Origin: DATKGW01 sp035510605
Lineage (GTDB): Bacteria > Patescibacteriota > Saccharimonadia > Saccharimonadales > CAIOMD01
Length of the DNA stretch: 30,080 nucleotides
Reading direction: 5' to 3'
Assembly (NCBI GenBank): GCA_035510605.1
Contig: DATKGW010000017.1
Location: 1 to 30,080, forward strand
Position numbers and translations under genes: made by a program. Below the pieces are notes generated by a model. It did no database searches. It had not been told where the DNA came from and saw nothing but the letters and a program-made list of their open reading frames with translations. Positions 14,699 through 22,267 of the stretch are shown piece by piece. Position 1 is the first letter of the stretch, and every line of letters begins with the position of its first letter.

Positions 14699-14875
14699 TC
14701 AAATGTCAAAACTTTGATAAGCTTTGTAGCCCAGCCATAAACCGGCAAAACTGCCTATAAATCCACCCAAAATACTTAATCCACTTAAAGGGTTTGAATG
14801 CATAGCTATAACGGGTAAATAGGCTCCGATTATACTGCCTAGTGTAATACCACCATAGATAAACAGTTTGCCCAC
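14699..14875 (-). CDS. Small glycine-rich two-segment membrane protein (58 aa)
   Basis: A GTG-started 58-codon frame (MGKLFIYGGITLGS...YQSFDI) fills the gap between the second glycosyltransferase and queA. AAAGGA lies 8 nt upstream of the GTG, which sits 1 nt after the glycosyltransferase stop. Residues 4-26 and 31-52 form two hydrophobic helices rich in small residues (GGITLGSIIGAYL; GGFIGSFAGLWLGY), a glycine-zipper look. Spacing to queA is 29 nt. It is probably a real operon member. Similar small proteins are often holin-like or are envelope accessory factors, but no function can be assigned. Confidence 0.75.
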   Translation of the reverse strand: MGKLFIYGGITLGSIIGAYLPVIAMHSNPLSGLSILGGFIGSFAGLWLGYKAYQSFDI

Positions 14876-14876
14876 C

Positions 14877-15992
14877 TTAAATTTCCTTTTGGTAAACAGC
14901 TAATATCTGTTTACCGACTACCGTGATATCGTACTGCCCGATATTAGTTTTGGCCCACTTGTAAGCTGCCTCCCGGGCATCCTTGTGTTCTAAAAAGTAT
15001 TGCAAGCGGTTGGCAAAGCCAATGCTATCTTTGGGTTCAACTAGCAAATCTGGATGGTCGGCTAATATAGTGCGATAACCAGCATTATCGCCTCCCAAAG
15101 TAACTCGTGAGCCGGCAGCCATACCTTCTAAAATCGAAATGCCAAAGCTTTCGCCTCCGGTACTAGGAAAGACGGCTATATCAGCTCCAGCAAGTAAAAC
15201 CGCTTTGTCTTTTTCATCGACAAATCCGATGAACTTAACTTTTTTTAATTTATTCTTTTTGGCATAGGTTTCTAGTTTTTCCCTTAATGGGCCGCGGCCA
15301 CCGATAATTACCTCATATTTGCCTTTATATTGTTTTTGCAATTGAACAAGGCTTTTAAGTAATAGTTGGCAACCTTTACGCTCCACCAACCTACCCAGAA
15401 ATACAATTTTCAGAGGTTTTTTATAAATCGGTTTTTGATTAAAAAGCTTAAGATTTATTGGGTTTGGCATAATGATTGAATCTATACCAAATACAGTTCT
15501 GGCAAAATCTGATGCTGCCGGCGATGTGCTAATTATTTTGTCAAATTGTTTAATTGTATGACGATTTAGTAACTCCAGACCACGGGCCCCAGCCGAATGC
15601 AACCAGCTGGCCGGGACAATGTGAAAGGTGCCAATTATTTTGGTTTTAGGCTCGGTAGCTTTAATAACCCGCCCGGCAAATAATGGGCTATAAGGCATTT
15701 GAACATGAATAATATCAAGTTTGAGCTGTTTTAATTTTTCGGCAATAAGTTTTTTGTTAGTAGGTAAGGGGATACCGAGACGGTTTTTATTAAAGCGCAC
15801 TCTCACATTCCTTGCCATGGAATGAACATTTTTAACGTCGCTACGTTTTGATTCACCGACCAGGTAGTGTACCTCGTGACCTTGCCGGCTTAGCCAAGAA
15901 CCTACAGTTATTACGTACTGTTGAACTCCATCAGGGGTGTCTAGGGTATCGTCTAGAACAAAGCCAATTCTTAAGTGTTTGTGTTTAGGCAT
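14877..15992 (-). CDS. GT4-family glycosyltransferase
   Basis: A 371-aa GT-B fold enzyme. The N-terminal Rossmann half starts RIGFVLDDTLDTPDGVQQYV, with the Gly-rich acceptor loop. The C-terminal half has IVFLGRLVERKGCQLLLKSL (near 193-212) and the GT4 nucleotide-sugar motif GGESFGISILEGMAAG, the E-x7-E pair. It probably transfers a sugar such as mannose or glucose to a lipid or polysaccharide carrier at the inner face of the membrane. There is no membrane segment, as in peripheral GT4 enzymes. It overlaps the upstream GT4 gene by 8 nt, so the two are translationally coupled and may act in sequence. The acceptor is not deducible. Confidence 0.88.
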   Translation of the reverse strand: MPKHKHLRIGFVLDDTLDTPDGVQQYVITVGSWLSRQGHEVHYLVGESKRSDVKNVHSMARNVRVRFNKNRLGIPLPTNKKLIAEKLKQLKLDIIHVQMPYSPLFAGRVIKATEPKTKIIGTFHIVPASWLHSAGARGLELLNRHTIKQFDKIISTSPAASDFARTVFGIDSIIMPNPINLKLFNQKPIYKKPLKIVFLGRLVERKGCQLLLKSLVQLQKQYKGKYEVIIGGRGPLREKLETYAKKNKLKKVKFIGFVDEKDKAVLLAGADIAVFPSTGGESFGISILEGMAAGSRVTLGGDNAGYRTILADHPDLLVEPKDSIGFANRLQYFLEHKDAREAAYKWAKTNIGQYDITVVGKQILAVYQKEI

Positions 15993-17106
15993 ATTTCTTT
16001 AACGCTTTCTTATAGACCTCTTCATAAGCATCGGCGACTTTATAAAAATCATATTGCTGGATTTCTTTTTTGGCCCATTTCTTCCACAGCTCTCTTATGT
16101 CCTCGTTGTAAAGCATCAGTTCAAGCCGCTGGCTAAAATCCTCTGTAGCTGCGGGAGTTACTAAACTGACGCGCCCCAATCCCTTCATAACACCTTGGTA
16201 TCCAGGATTATTACCCGCAACTATCGGCACCCCAAGCGCCATATTTTCTAGTAAAATTATACCGAAACTTTCACCGTATATTGAAGGCGAACAAAATAAG
16301 TCGGCACTGGCCAATACACCAACTTTATCTGCCTCTGGCACAAAACCTGTAAAAGTTACATCCGGGATTTCGTATTGAATAATATATTTTTCTAGACTCT
16401 CGCGCTTCATGCCATTGCCAGCTATGATCAATTTAACATCGTCATGATCTTCGCGCAGGCGAGCATAGGCTATTAGTAAATACTGCAAGCCTTTACGTTT
16501 TTCCAAACGCCCTAGATACAAAATAGTCTTTTTGCTGTGTTTTTTAATATCTTTTGGAACTTTGAACTTACTAACTTCTATGCCATTGGGAATAATGGTT
16601 ATAGGAGCATCGGTTAATGTGCTAACGTATTCAGCAGCAGGCTCAGAAACCGCAGTGTAAAAATGTAAATACTTTTGGATGGTTTTGGTGTACGGATAAA
16701 CCATGCTTAGCATAGATTTGCTGACTCTAGTATCCGGAGCAGAGCCATGAAATGTAGCTATATTTACCGCATCGGATCTTGATAATATTTGCCTCGATAA
16801 GAATGGTTGCCATGGTTCGTGAAAATGTAGAATATCAAACTTTTCTTTTTCTATCATAGCTTTTATTTCTTCGCCGTCAGCCTCAAACGAGGCATCAACC
16901 ATTGTCGCAAAAGAATTCATCTTGGTGCTGTGACCGATTAAAATCATACCTTTTGGAGCCTTGTCAAAATGGGCTCTGGGTCTTGGCGTAATTATTAAAA
17001 CTTTGTGGCCTTTTTTTTGTAGATGCTTTTGAAGATTAACCACTACATCCTGTACACCACCGTTAAACTGGAACATGTTATAGGGGCAAACTAATCCGAT
17101 TTTCAT
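15985..17106 (-). CDS. GT4-family glycosyltransferase, PimA-like
   Basis: A 373-aa GT-B enzyme starting MKIGLVCPYNMFQFNGGVQDVV, which strongly resembles the N-terminus of actinobacterial phosphatidylinositol mannosyltransferases (CPYSxxxPGGVQ). Further motifs are LHFHEPWQPFLS, ATFHGSAPDTR, IIPNGIEVSKF, LYLGRLEKRKGLQYLL and YGESFGIILLENMALG (E-x7-E). The likely role is the first glycosylation of a membrane glycolipid; inositol lipid as acceptor is only a suggestion. It heads the operon GT4-GT4-small membrane protein-queA-tgt. An extended -10 box (TGT-TATACT) ends 6 nt before the ATG and there is no Shine-Dalgarno, so the mRNA is probably leaderless. Confidence 0.88.
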   Translation of the reverse strand: MKIGLVCPYNMFQFNGGVQDVVVNLQKHLQKKGHKVLIITPRPRAHFDKAPKGMILIGHSTKMNSFATMVDASFEADGEEIKAMIEKEKFDILHFHEPWQPFLSRQILSRSDAVNIATFHGSAPDTRVSKSMLSMVYPYTKTIQKYLHFYTAVSEPAAEYVSTLTDAPITIIPNGIEVSKFKVPKDIKKHSKKTILYLGRLEKRKGLQYLLIAYARLREDHDDVKLIIAGNGMKRESLEKYIIQYEIPDVTFTGFVPEADKVGVLASADLFCSPSIYGESFGIILLENMALGVPIVAGNNPGYQGVMKGLGRVSLVTPAATEDFSQRLELMLYNEDIRELWKKWAKKEIQQYDFYKVADAYEEVYKKALKKYA

Positions 17107-17112
17107 AGTTTC

Positions 17113-17121
17113 AGTATAACA
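17113..17121 (-). promoter_or_regulatory. Extended -10 promoter, leaderless start
   Basis: On the minus strand TGT-TATACT is followed by 6 nt (GAAACT) and then the ATG of the PimA-like gene; a start of transcription 7 nt past the -10 falls on the start codon itself. Confidence 0.55.
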
Positions 17122-17129
17122 TTTCCCAG

Positions 17130-18068
17130 TTAGCTAGGGATTCGAGCTAGTATTTTCCTTATTTCTTTTGGTATTAAGTCTTTGGCACTTTCGGCATCAC
17201 CAATAACAGTTGGAGCATGGTTTGTCATTTTGGCTTTATACACTACCACGCTTATAAATATTTTTTTAAGGTGATCCTCCACTTTTTGCTTATAAAAATA
17301 CTGATCGGCATCAACACTGATATGTAAAAGTGGCAAATTTATTATTTTGTTGGTCAAATCCACAGTCATCATGGTTATGGTTGTATCCATATAAGTACGA
17401 ATATCATTGCACTTCCATAAATTAATTTCAAAATCGATTCGTTTATTCCTTTCGACTTCGTTAGCATCTTTCATTTTTACGTGTTTATCCGCCACAAAAT
17501 TATATGTAGCTCTGATGATTGGGCCCCTTAAAACTAAGTATTTGGCAATTGTCGACATCACGTAATTACTGCACATACTTGAACCCCACCGAAAAAGTAG
17601 GTATGTCTTTCGCTTAAATCTAAAATCATCTTTATTAGTAAAGCCTACGATGCTAATCAATATATCAACCTGTTTGCTCAATTCCGGATATTTTTGTAAC
17701 ATTTTGGTTACTATTAAAAATCCCAGACTCATAGCTCCAATAGTAATCTGTCTCTTTTTGTAGGTTAACTTTATAAATGTCGCCAGATAATCTGCCAAAT
17801 TATCAAGAGATGGTTTTTCTTTCAGTTTGTAAAAACTATCCATGCCACCAAAACCGGGTAAATCTGGCATTGTAACTGTTCCATATTCAGCCATATTTTC
17901 AGTGACACCAAACATTCGCTCCAGGCTGGCATGAGAACCATAAACCAATAATATTTCTCGCTTGGCAGTTTTTTTTATAGGGGGAATAGTTAATACGCGG
18001 CCGCGTAAACCATTTATAATAAGTGGCCTGATAAAATCGGCTGGTTCTCTTTTATCTGTTTTAATCAT
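17130..18068 (-). CDS. Alpha/beta-hydrolase fold protein
   Basis: A 312-aa protein. EILLVYGSHASLERM (about 39-53) matches the strand-to-oxyanion loop, VTMPDLPGFGGMDSF (about 65-79) the conserved DLPGFG region, and IGAMSLGFLIV (about 109-119) the nucleophile elbow with the Ser. VDADQYF near 255 and TNHAPTV near 285 could supply the acid and the His. It has no signal peptide and is cytoplasmic. The substrate cannot be told. It lies just upstream of the glycosyltransferase operon, but separated by that operon's own promoter. The start has no Shine-Dalgarno and follows -10-like boxes. Confidence 0.75.
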   Translation of the reverse strand: MIKTDKREPADFIRPLIINGLRGRVLTIPPIKKTAKREILLVYGSHASLERMFGVTENMAEYGTVTMPDLPGFGGMDSFYKLKEKPSLDNLADYLATFIKLTYKKRQITIGAMSLGFLIVTKMLQKYPELSKQVDILISIVGFTNKDDFRFKRKTYLLFRWGSSMCSNYVMSTIAKYLVLRGPIIRATYNFVADKHVKMKDANEVERNKRIDFEINLWKCNDIRTYMDTTITMMTVDLTNKIINLPLLHISVDADQYFYKQKVEDHLKKIFISVVVYKAKMTNHAPTVIGDAESAKDLIPKEIRKILARIPS

Positions 18069-18074
18069 AAGACT

Positions 18075-18090
18075 TTTATATTTTATACCA
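18075..18090 (-). promoter_or_regulatory. Extended -10 promoter(s) of the hydrolase gene
   Basis: On the minus strand TGG-TATAAA (18090-18082) lies 13 nt before the ATG, and a second TATAAA (18080-18075) lies 6 nt before it. Either gives a leader of 0-6 nt. Confidence 0.4.
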
Positions 18091-18093
18091 GAT

Positions 18094-18117
18094 TTTAGCC
18101 AAAATTAAAAGGCTAAA
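18094..18117. repeat. Inverted repeat upstream of the hydrolase promoter
   Basis: TTTAGCC-N10-GGCTAAA, a perfect 7-bp repeat lacking a T run, sits where a -35 region would be. It could be an operator or a weak terminator for the gene at 18153. Confidence 0.35.
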
Positions 18118-18152
18118 CCAGTATTAAATTCTATTGTTTAATATTTTTTCTA

Positions 18153-18659
18153 TTAATTGGTAGCCGGTGCAGTTGGAATTGTAATATTATTGCAAGTTTT
18201 AGAACAGGTAGTTTTTAGCTGCTCAGCAGTGTTAGTAAGAGTTGTAATGTAGGTCTTTTGTGAATTTATTGTCTTTTGCAAGCTAGTGGCTTGTTGGCTT
18301 GATGATTGCTGAGCAGCTGACAATTGTTGCTGCAAAGTTGCGGTAGCATTCTTCGCACTACTTAGATCAGTTTTGGCTTTGTTGTTTTTAAGGTAATAAT
18401 AGCCCAGGCCCGCTGCAGTGGCAATAAACAAGATAATAAAAACAAACAGGCAGAACTTCAACATTTTACCGCTTTTTTTAGGCACTGTTTGACCTGCTGC
18501 GGACAATCCTGGCGTAGAAACCGGTTTATCGGAGATATGATTGTCATCTATATAAGTTGGGTTAGGTGGTACTACAAAACCATCAACGCCCGAAATTGGT
18601 TTTTCATTTTCATTTGATTTTATACCACTTGAGCTTTGATTATCATTATCTTGATCCAT
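18153..18659 (-). CDS. Single-pass membrane protein with extracellular coiled coil
   Basis: A 168-aa protein of unknown function. A disordered hydrophilic N-terminus (1-62) precedes a basic stretch (KKSGKMLK) and one membrane helix (about 69-91, FCLFVFIILFIATAAGLGYYYL). The Ala/Gln/Ser/Thr-rich C-terminal part (95-150) looks like a coiled coil (LQQQLSAAQQSSSQQATSLQKT). Two cysteines lie near the end (TTCSKTCNN). By the positive-inside rule the coiled coil faces outside. It could be a surface or cell-wall-spanning spacer. The start is certain: AAGGGGGTGAT lies upstream of the ATG. A -10 box (TATACT, 18697-18702 on the minus strand) lies about 38 nt upstream. Confidence 0.8.
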   Translation of the reverse strand: MDQDNDNQSSSGIKSNENEKPISGVDGFVVPPNPTYIDDNHISDKPVSTPGLSAAGQTVPKKSGKMLKFCLFVFIILFIATAAGLGYYYLKNNKAKTDLSSAKNATATLQQQLSAAQQSSSQQATSLQKTINSQKTYITTLTNTAEQLKTTCSKTCNNITIPTAPATN

Positions 18660-18790
18660 TAAATATCACCCCCTTAATTTATTCTTTAACTTTAGTATAC
18701 CGCAAAAACATATCTATTGTTTTGATAAAAATATTACTAGCCAACTAGGTATTTTTGGTGCATACTTAAGAATACTAAAGAGGTTATGTT

Positions 18791-18853
18791 ATGCCAAAAA
18801 GTCACGATAGACCTAAAAAAGAAAAGAAAAAGAAAAAACAAATTAAGATCTAG
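18791..18853 (+). CDS. 20-residue lysine-rich peptide (candidate small gene)
   Basis: ATG at 18791 opens a 20-codon frame, MPKSHDRPKKEKKKKKQIKI, ending at TAG. Nine of 20 residues are Lys. AAAGAGG (18777-18783) lies 7 nt before the ATG, a good Shine-Dalgarno. It sits alone in the 266-nt gap between two minus-strand genes, with -10-like sequences (CATACT, AATACT) upstream and a T run right after the stop. It could be an rRNA-binding or nucleic-acid-binding micropeptide. Short length makes chance possible. Confidence 0.5.
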   Translation: MPKSHDRPKKEKKKKKQIKI

Positions 18854-18925
18854 TTTTTTATTGACAATAACTGTTAAGATAACCGCCTCGGCAGGCTTGT
18901 GATTCAGATTAAATAAATTAATCAC

Positions 18926-19831
18926 TTATACAACAGCTGTTTGTCTCAAGCTGTTAGTTTTTTCACGTAACCGTTTATATAGTTTTCTGACAAACTGCAT
19001 AATATACGGTGTTATATAATATGCACCGACACCAAAAAATATACCGGTAATCACATCAATGGCATAATGTTCGCCCATATAAACCGTACCTACAAAAATC
19101 AAAAATGGATAAATTGCCGCCAGGGCCGCCCATTTTTTGCCAAACAGTTTTAACACAAATATAAATAACAAAGTGGCATAAGCGGCATGCAGGGATGGCA
19201 TTGCAGCCACGGCATTGGGTGAAATCTCATTATATAATGACGGAAAATCTTTTATGCCAAAGGCATACCAAATATTGGTTGATATTCGAGTAATTGGTTC
19301 TATGACTCCGTTATTAGAAGCCATCCATGGCGGTGCGGCCGGAAAGGCTAAGAACATCAAGAAAGCGCTAAACGATACTACTAGATAGGTTGAGATATAG
19401 CGCCAATAAAACTTTTCCCGGTATTTCCAAATAATCAGTGCCAGAACGATTGGCAAAACGAAGTGCACCATATATGCCCCATAAAAAATATAATCATAAA
19501 AACGTACGTGACCGTTCCACAATATGTTCTGTAATAATGTTGTCGGTAAGTGGCCTAAAAATAAAAATTTATCTGCCGCCGGCATAAAACCGTAATTAAC
19601 ATGACTGTTCAGGTGAGGCACTATACCCCTGAAAGACTCATAGGCCAACAACAAGACAACGAACGGACCTAATCGTTTTGTCAGTTCCCAGCCTTTGCTA
19701 AAAATCATGAAAATAAAAATCAACAGTAGCAATAATTTATCGGGCGTAGGAAAACTGGGATATTTTATATAAACTCCAAGCCAAACAGCCGTTCCAATGA
19801 TGCCAATGGATTTTAGAATTTTGCTTTTCAC
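18926..19831 (-). CDS. PAP2-superfamily membrane enzyme (IPC-synthase/lipid phosphatase-like)
   Basis: A 301-aa polytopic protein with about six membrane helices. The PAP2 active-site pieces are PSLHAAYA (C2, catalytic His) and GEHYAIDVITG (C3, His and Asp). The longer context NAVAAMPSLHAA and the AAPPW segment resemble the inositol-phosphorylceramide-synthase-like branch (PAP2_3). That branch transfers or removes lipid-linked phosphate head groups on the outer face of the membrane. It could act on the glycolipids made by the GT4 genes nearby, which is inference. GTG start: TGG-TAAAAT ends 7 nt upstream and there is no Shine-Dalgarno. Confidence 0.82.
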   Translation of the reverse strand: MKSKILKSIGIIGTAVWLGVYIKYPSFPTPDKLLLLLIFIFMIFSKGWELTKRLGPFVVLLLAYESFRGIVPHLNSHVNYGFMPAADKFLFLGHLPTTLLQNILWNGHVRFYDYIFYGAYMVHFVLPIVLALIIWKYREKFYWRYISTYLVVSFSAFLMFLAFPAAPPWMASNNGVIEPITRISTNIWYAFGIKDFPSLYNEISPNAVAAMPSLHAAYATLLFIFVLKLFGKKWAALAAIYPFLIFVGTVYMGEHYAIDVITGIFFGVGAYYITPYIMQFVRKLYKRLREKTNSLRQTAVV

Positions 19832-19838
19832 TTTTAAA

Positions 19839-19847
19839 ATTTTACCA
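19839..19847 (-). promoter_or_regulatory. Extended -10 promoter, leaderless GTG start
   Basis: On the minus strand TGG-TAAAAT is followed by 7 nt (TTTAAAA) and then the GTG of the PAP2 gene. Confidence 0.5.
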
Positions 19848-19858
19848 TGTGTGACTCG

Positions 19859-20485
19859 CTATTCGCTTTGCAGATAATCAATAACTTCTTGATCATCTAT
19901 TTGTTCGAATCTGTCATAGTGAGCCCCGACCGAACCCAAGAAATCACTTGGATCATCCAACAGCACGATTTCATCCGCTAACTCTTGTAGCATATTTACG
20001 CTTTCTTCAGAAGCGACTGGCGCGGCCATAATAATTTTTTTTGGATCTCTGTTTTTTATAAATTGAACCGCCGCCACAAAAGTAAACCCCGTAGCAATAC
20101 CATCATCAACTAAAATCACAGATTTACCTTTAACATTTGGAGCCGTATATATATCGCCAAAATAAAGCTTGCGGCGTCTTTTGATTTCTTGCCGGGCCGA
20201 TTCTACTACTTTTTTATACCAGATTTTATCAATCTTGTCGGTTTCATCGCCAACTACTGGTTCGTCATCCTCAGCAACAGCACCAAGTGCATACTCCGGA
20301 TCAAATGGATGGCCCAGCTTCTGGACAATTACAATTCCAAAAGCTGCTCCCAGCCTTTTAGCGATTATCGCACCTAACACTACTCCACCTCTGGGCAAAG
20401 CTAGAACCACCAAATTTTTTACCTTGTAGCGGCTCAATTTATCAGCCAAAATTTGGCCGGCTTCTGAACGGTCATAAAAGCGCAC
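19859..20485 (-). CDS. Phosphoribosyltransferase-family protein
   Basis: A 208-aa type I PRTase. VLALPRGGVVLGAIIAKRLGA (about 32-52) is the PPi-loop region, and SVILVDDGIATGFT (about 122-135) is the PRPP-binding motif with two Asp. GHPFDPEYALGAVAE follows the first strand, typical of the stand-alone PRTases found in actinobacterial stress or dormancy clusters. The base substrate is unknown. The start codon is GTG with GGGGAG 5 nt upstream. It is downstream of the cupin gene (67-nt gap) and 27 nt before the PAP2 start. Confidence 0.88.
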   Translation of the reverse strand: MRFYDRSEAGQILADKLSRYKVKNLVVLALPRGGVVLGAIIAKRLGAAFGIVIVQKLGHPFDPEYALGAVAEDDEPVVGDETDKIDKIWYKKVVESARQEIKRRRKLYFGDIYTAPNVKGKSVILVDDGIATGFTFVAAVQFIKNRDPKKIIMAAPVASEESVNMLQELADEIVLLDDPSDFLGSVGAHYDRFEQIDDQEVIDYLQSE

Positions 20486-20552
20486 AACATCTCCCCAATT
20501 TAAAAACTTCTATCATTTGTAATCGGGTTTTATATTTCAGTAGTAGTACAGC

Positions 20553-20921
20553 CTAGTAATCAGCTTTTTCGGCATCAGCTTTAGTTTGGTGAACCGTATT
20601 AGCCGGATGATGAGGCGGGGAATAGGTCGTAATAATTTTTAGGTAGCTATCTGGGTTTGCAACAAAATTGTGCTCTGTGCCAGCCGGAACAAGTACAACA
20701 TCTCCGGTATTATAATCATATTCCTGGCCGCTTAATATCGCTTTACCCTTACCATCTAAAAGATAAAGCACTTGATCATTGTCAGCATGTGTTTCCGAAC
20801 CAATTTCGCCGCCGGCCGGGATATGCATAATAACCACCTGGGTATGTTCTCCGGTATCCAAAACTCTGCGAAAATAAGTATTGTCTCGTGACTGTTGATT
20901 AACGTTTGCTATAAAGCCCAT
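20553..20921 (-). CDS. Small single-domain cupin
   Basis: A 122-aa cupin. Motif 1 reads GSETHADNDQVLYLLDGKG (36-54) and motif 2 GDVVLVPAGTEHNFVAN (68-84). The C-terminal YSPPHHPANTVHQTKADAE is typical of a widespread cupin family of unknown function. Of the usual HxH..E..H metal set, the second His is Asp and the Glu is Gln, which this family often shows. It may bind a metal and a small ligand; no reaction is known. AAGGAGGGT precedes the ATG at ideal spacing. Confidence 0.88.
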   Translation of the reverse strand: MGFIANVNQQSRDNTYFRRVLDTGEHTQVVIMHIPAGGEIGSETHADNDQVLYLLDGKGKAILSGQEYDYNTGDVVLVPAGTEHNFVANPDSYLKIITTYSPPHHPANTVHQTKADAEKADY

Positions 20922-21048
20922 ATACCCTCCTTATTAAAAAACTAATTGCTACAACTTTACCTATTTTTATCTCAAACTTAATTGTAATCTTTATTAATTT
21001 GTTTAATCAATAAAATAATTCATAACAGCTAGATTTGCATTGATATAC

Positions 21049-21078
21049 AAAAAGAAGCCTTTTGAGGGGCTTCTTTTT
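21049..21078 (-). terminator. Intrinsic terminator of the small RNA and the MprF-like gene
   Basis: A perfect 11-bp stem (AAAAAGAAGCC / GGCTTCTTTTT) with an 8-nt loop; the U tract is the last arm. It is symmetric enough to work on both strands. Confidence 0.88.
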
Positions 21079-21141
21079 GCGGTAGTATCATTGCTGATAT
21101 TTTCCATACTATCTTTCGATAGTAACCACCTCACGGTGGTA
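21049..21141 (-). ncRNA. Candidate small RNA with three GNRA-tetraloop hairpins
   Basis: The minus strand holds a complete small transcription unit with no credible reading frame: a promoter, about 60 nt of hairpins, then a terminator. In order the RNA has ACCACC-GUGA-GGUGGU (21140-21125), ACUAUC-GAAA-GAUAGU (21123-21108) and UAUCA-GCAA-UGAUA (21099-21086). All three loops are GNRA. The terminator AAAAAGAAGCC-N8-GGCTTCTTTTT closes it. On the plus strand the same loops would read UCAC, UUUC and UUGC, so the minus strand is favoured. It does not look like 6S, SRP, tmRNA or RNase P RNA. It lies right after the MprF-like gene, but its own promoter makes it independent. Confidence 0.65.
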
Positions 21142-21147
21142 ATAAGA

Positions 21148-21176
21148 ACTGTACTCCATCGTATCAAAAAAGTCAA
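21148..21176 (-). promoter_or_regulatory. Promoter of the candidate small RNA
   Basis: On the minus strand TTGACT (21176-21171) and TACAGT (21153-21148) have a 17-bp spacer, predicting a transcript start near 21141, just before the first hairpin. Confidence 0.65.
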
Positions 21177-21191
21177 GCCCTAATTTTAAAA

Positions 21192-22190
21192 TCATTTACT
21201 TTTAATCAACCTTGATATCGCCAAACCGTATTTAAATAAATAGATAGGGCTACCCTCGTACCAGACATATCTATCATCCCAAGCCGGCTTATATTTAGCC
21301 TTGAATTGATGCAAACCCCTAAAACCAATAAACCGGTTACTTGTACCATAGATAAAAATCAAAATTTTATCAGCTACGGTTTTGGCGAATGGCCGGCCAT
21401 CAATCGGAGACATACCCAAATTAAAAGCACTGTATCCGTCATTTTTTAACTGTTTCATCATCTCAATAAATAAATAATCTGTTATATTGGGTGGGGCATT
21501 TTTAAAGCGACGCATTAAGTCAACAGTCGAGACACCGAGTTTATAAGATGGTAGCTGGTTGGCAAAAGCCCAAGCCTTACCATGACCATCACGGATCACA
21601 AAAACCGGCACTTGCTGCAAATAATCATTATCAAAACGCCCGGTTAAAAAATTCCACTCTTTGTGATGAGGTAGTTTTAACCAATTGTCAGAAATTTTTT
21701 TAAGTTCTTTAATGAGTTCTTCTTTATGGGGTGGTAAATATTTAAGTACTACAAACTCCTTTTTGCTAAACCTGTTTACTATATTCCTGAAGTATTTGTT
21801 GTGGACAGTAGTGGTAACAAAGTTTTTTAGGTCAATAACCGCATCAGCCCCTATTAAAATCCTATGCAAAGCGATTTTTTTATATATAGTCTCAAACTTA
21901 TCTGTAGTCTGAATAAACGCCATTTTTAAGCCCTGGCTATAGCAATAATTTTTAAATTCTTTTAGGCAATCTCCAATACCATCTTCTGGCCCATTGGGGT
22001 CACCATAACAGATAGCCACCTTAAATTTAACACCATAAGCTATAAAAGAACGTCCATCTTTTGAAAAGAAATATTTTTTATCAGGCGGCCAAATTTTAAA
22101 ATAATCATCAACCTCACCACGATAAATGTCTAACAATTTATTAGCCCGCCATTGGTCATTGGATGGTGCTGGGATATTATTAGTTTTCAC
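21192..22190 (-). CDS. MprF-like C-terminal aminoacyltransferase domain protein (DUF2156)
   Basis: A 332-aa soluble protein matching the catalytic half of phosphatidylglycerol lysyltransferase MprF. Landmarks are KKYFFSKDGRSFIAYG, CYGDPNGPEDG, LMRRFKNAPPNITDYLFIEM, FNLGMSPIDGRPF and FRGLHQFKAKYKPAWDDRYVWY. MprF enzymes move an amino acid from aminoacyl-tRNA to phosphatidylglycerol, making the membrane less negative and protecting against cationic peptides. The N-terminal flippase membrane domain is absent, so lipid export would need another protein, or the acceptor differs. The GTG start follows TGC-TATAGT by 9 nt, with no Shine-Dalgarno. Confidence 0.85.
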   Translation of the reverse strand: MKTNNIPAPSNDQWRANKLLDIYRGEVDDYFKIWPPDKKYFFSKDGRSFIAYGVKFKVAICYGDPNGPEDGIGDCLKEFKNYCYSQGLKMAFIQTTDKFETIYKKIALHRILIGADAVIDLKNFVTTTVHNKYFRNIVNRFSKKEFVVLKYLPPHKEELIKELKKISDNWLKLPHHKEWNFLTGRFDNDYLQQVPVFVIRDGHGKAWAFANQLPSYKLGVSTVDLMRRFKNAPPNITDYLFIEMMKQLKNDGYSAFNLGMSPIDGRPFAKTVADKILIFIYGTSNRFIGFRGLHQFKAKYKPAWDDRYVWYEGSPIYLFKYGLAISRLIKSK

Positions 22191-22199
22191 TTATCTAGT

Positions 22200-22208
22200 A
22201 CTATAGCA
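22200..22208 (-). promoter_or_regulatory. Extended -10 promoter, near-leaderless GTG start
   Basis: On the minus strand TGC-TATAGT is followed by 9 nt and then the GTG of the MprF-like gene; no ribosome-binding site is present. Confidence 0.5.
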
Positions 22209-22267
22209 AGATAGACTGCTGAATATCCACGCTTTGATCTTATAGGATGCTTGGTTTAGCCTGTGGT

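Noticed and set aside
14670..14702. QueA start at the upstream ATG (MNQVVIKLRIC)
   Set aside because: The family begins at MKISDF, AAGGA fits that ATG, and the longer form would overlap the 58-aa gene.
18861..18889. TTGACA at 18861 as a plus-strand promoter
   Set aside because: No -10 box lies at 16-18 bp spacing; the TTGACA is part of a short imperfect hairpin TTGACA-N5-TGTTAA.
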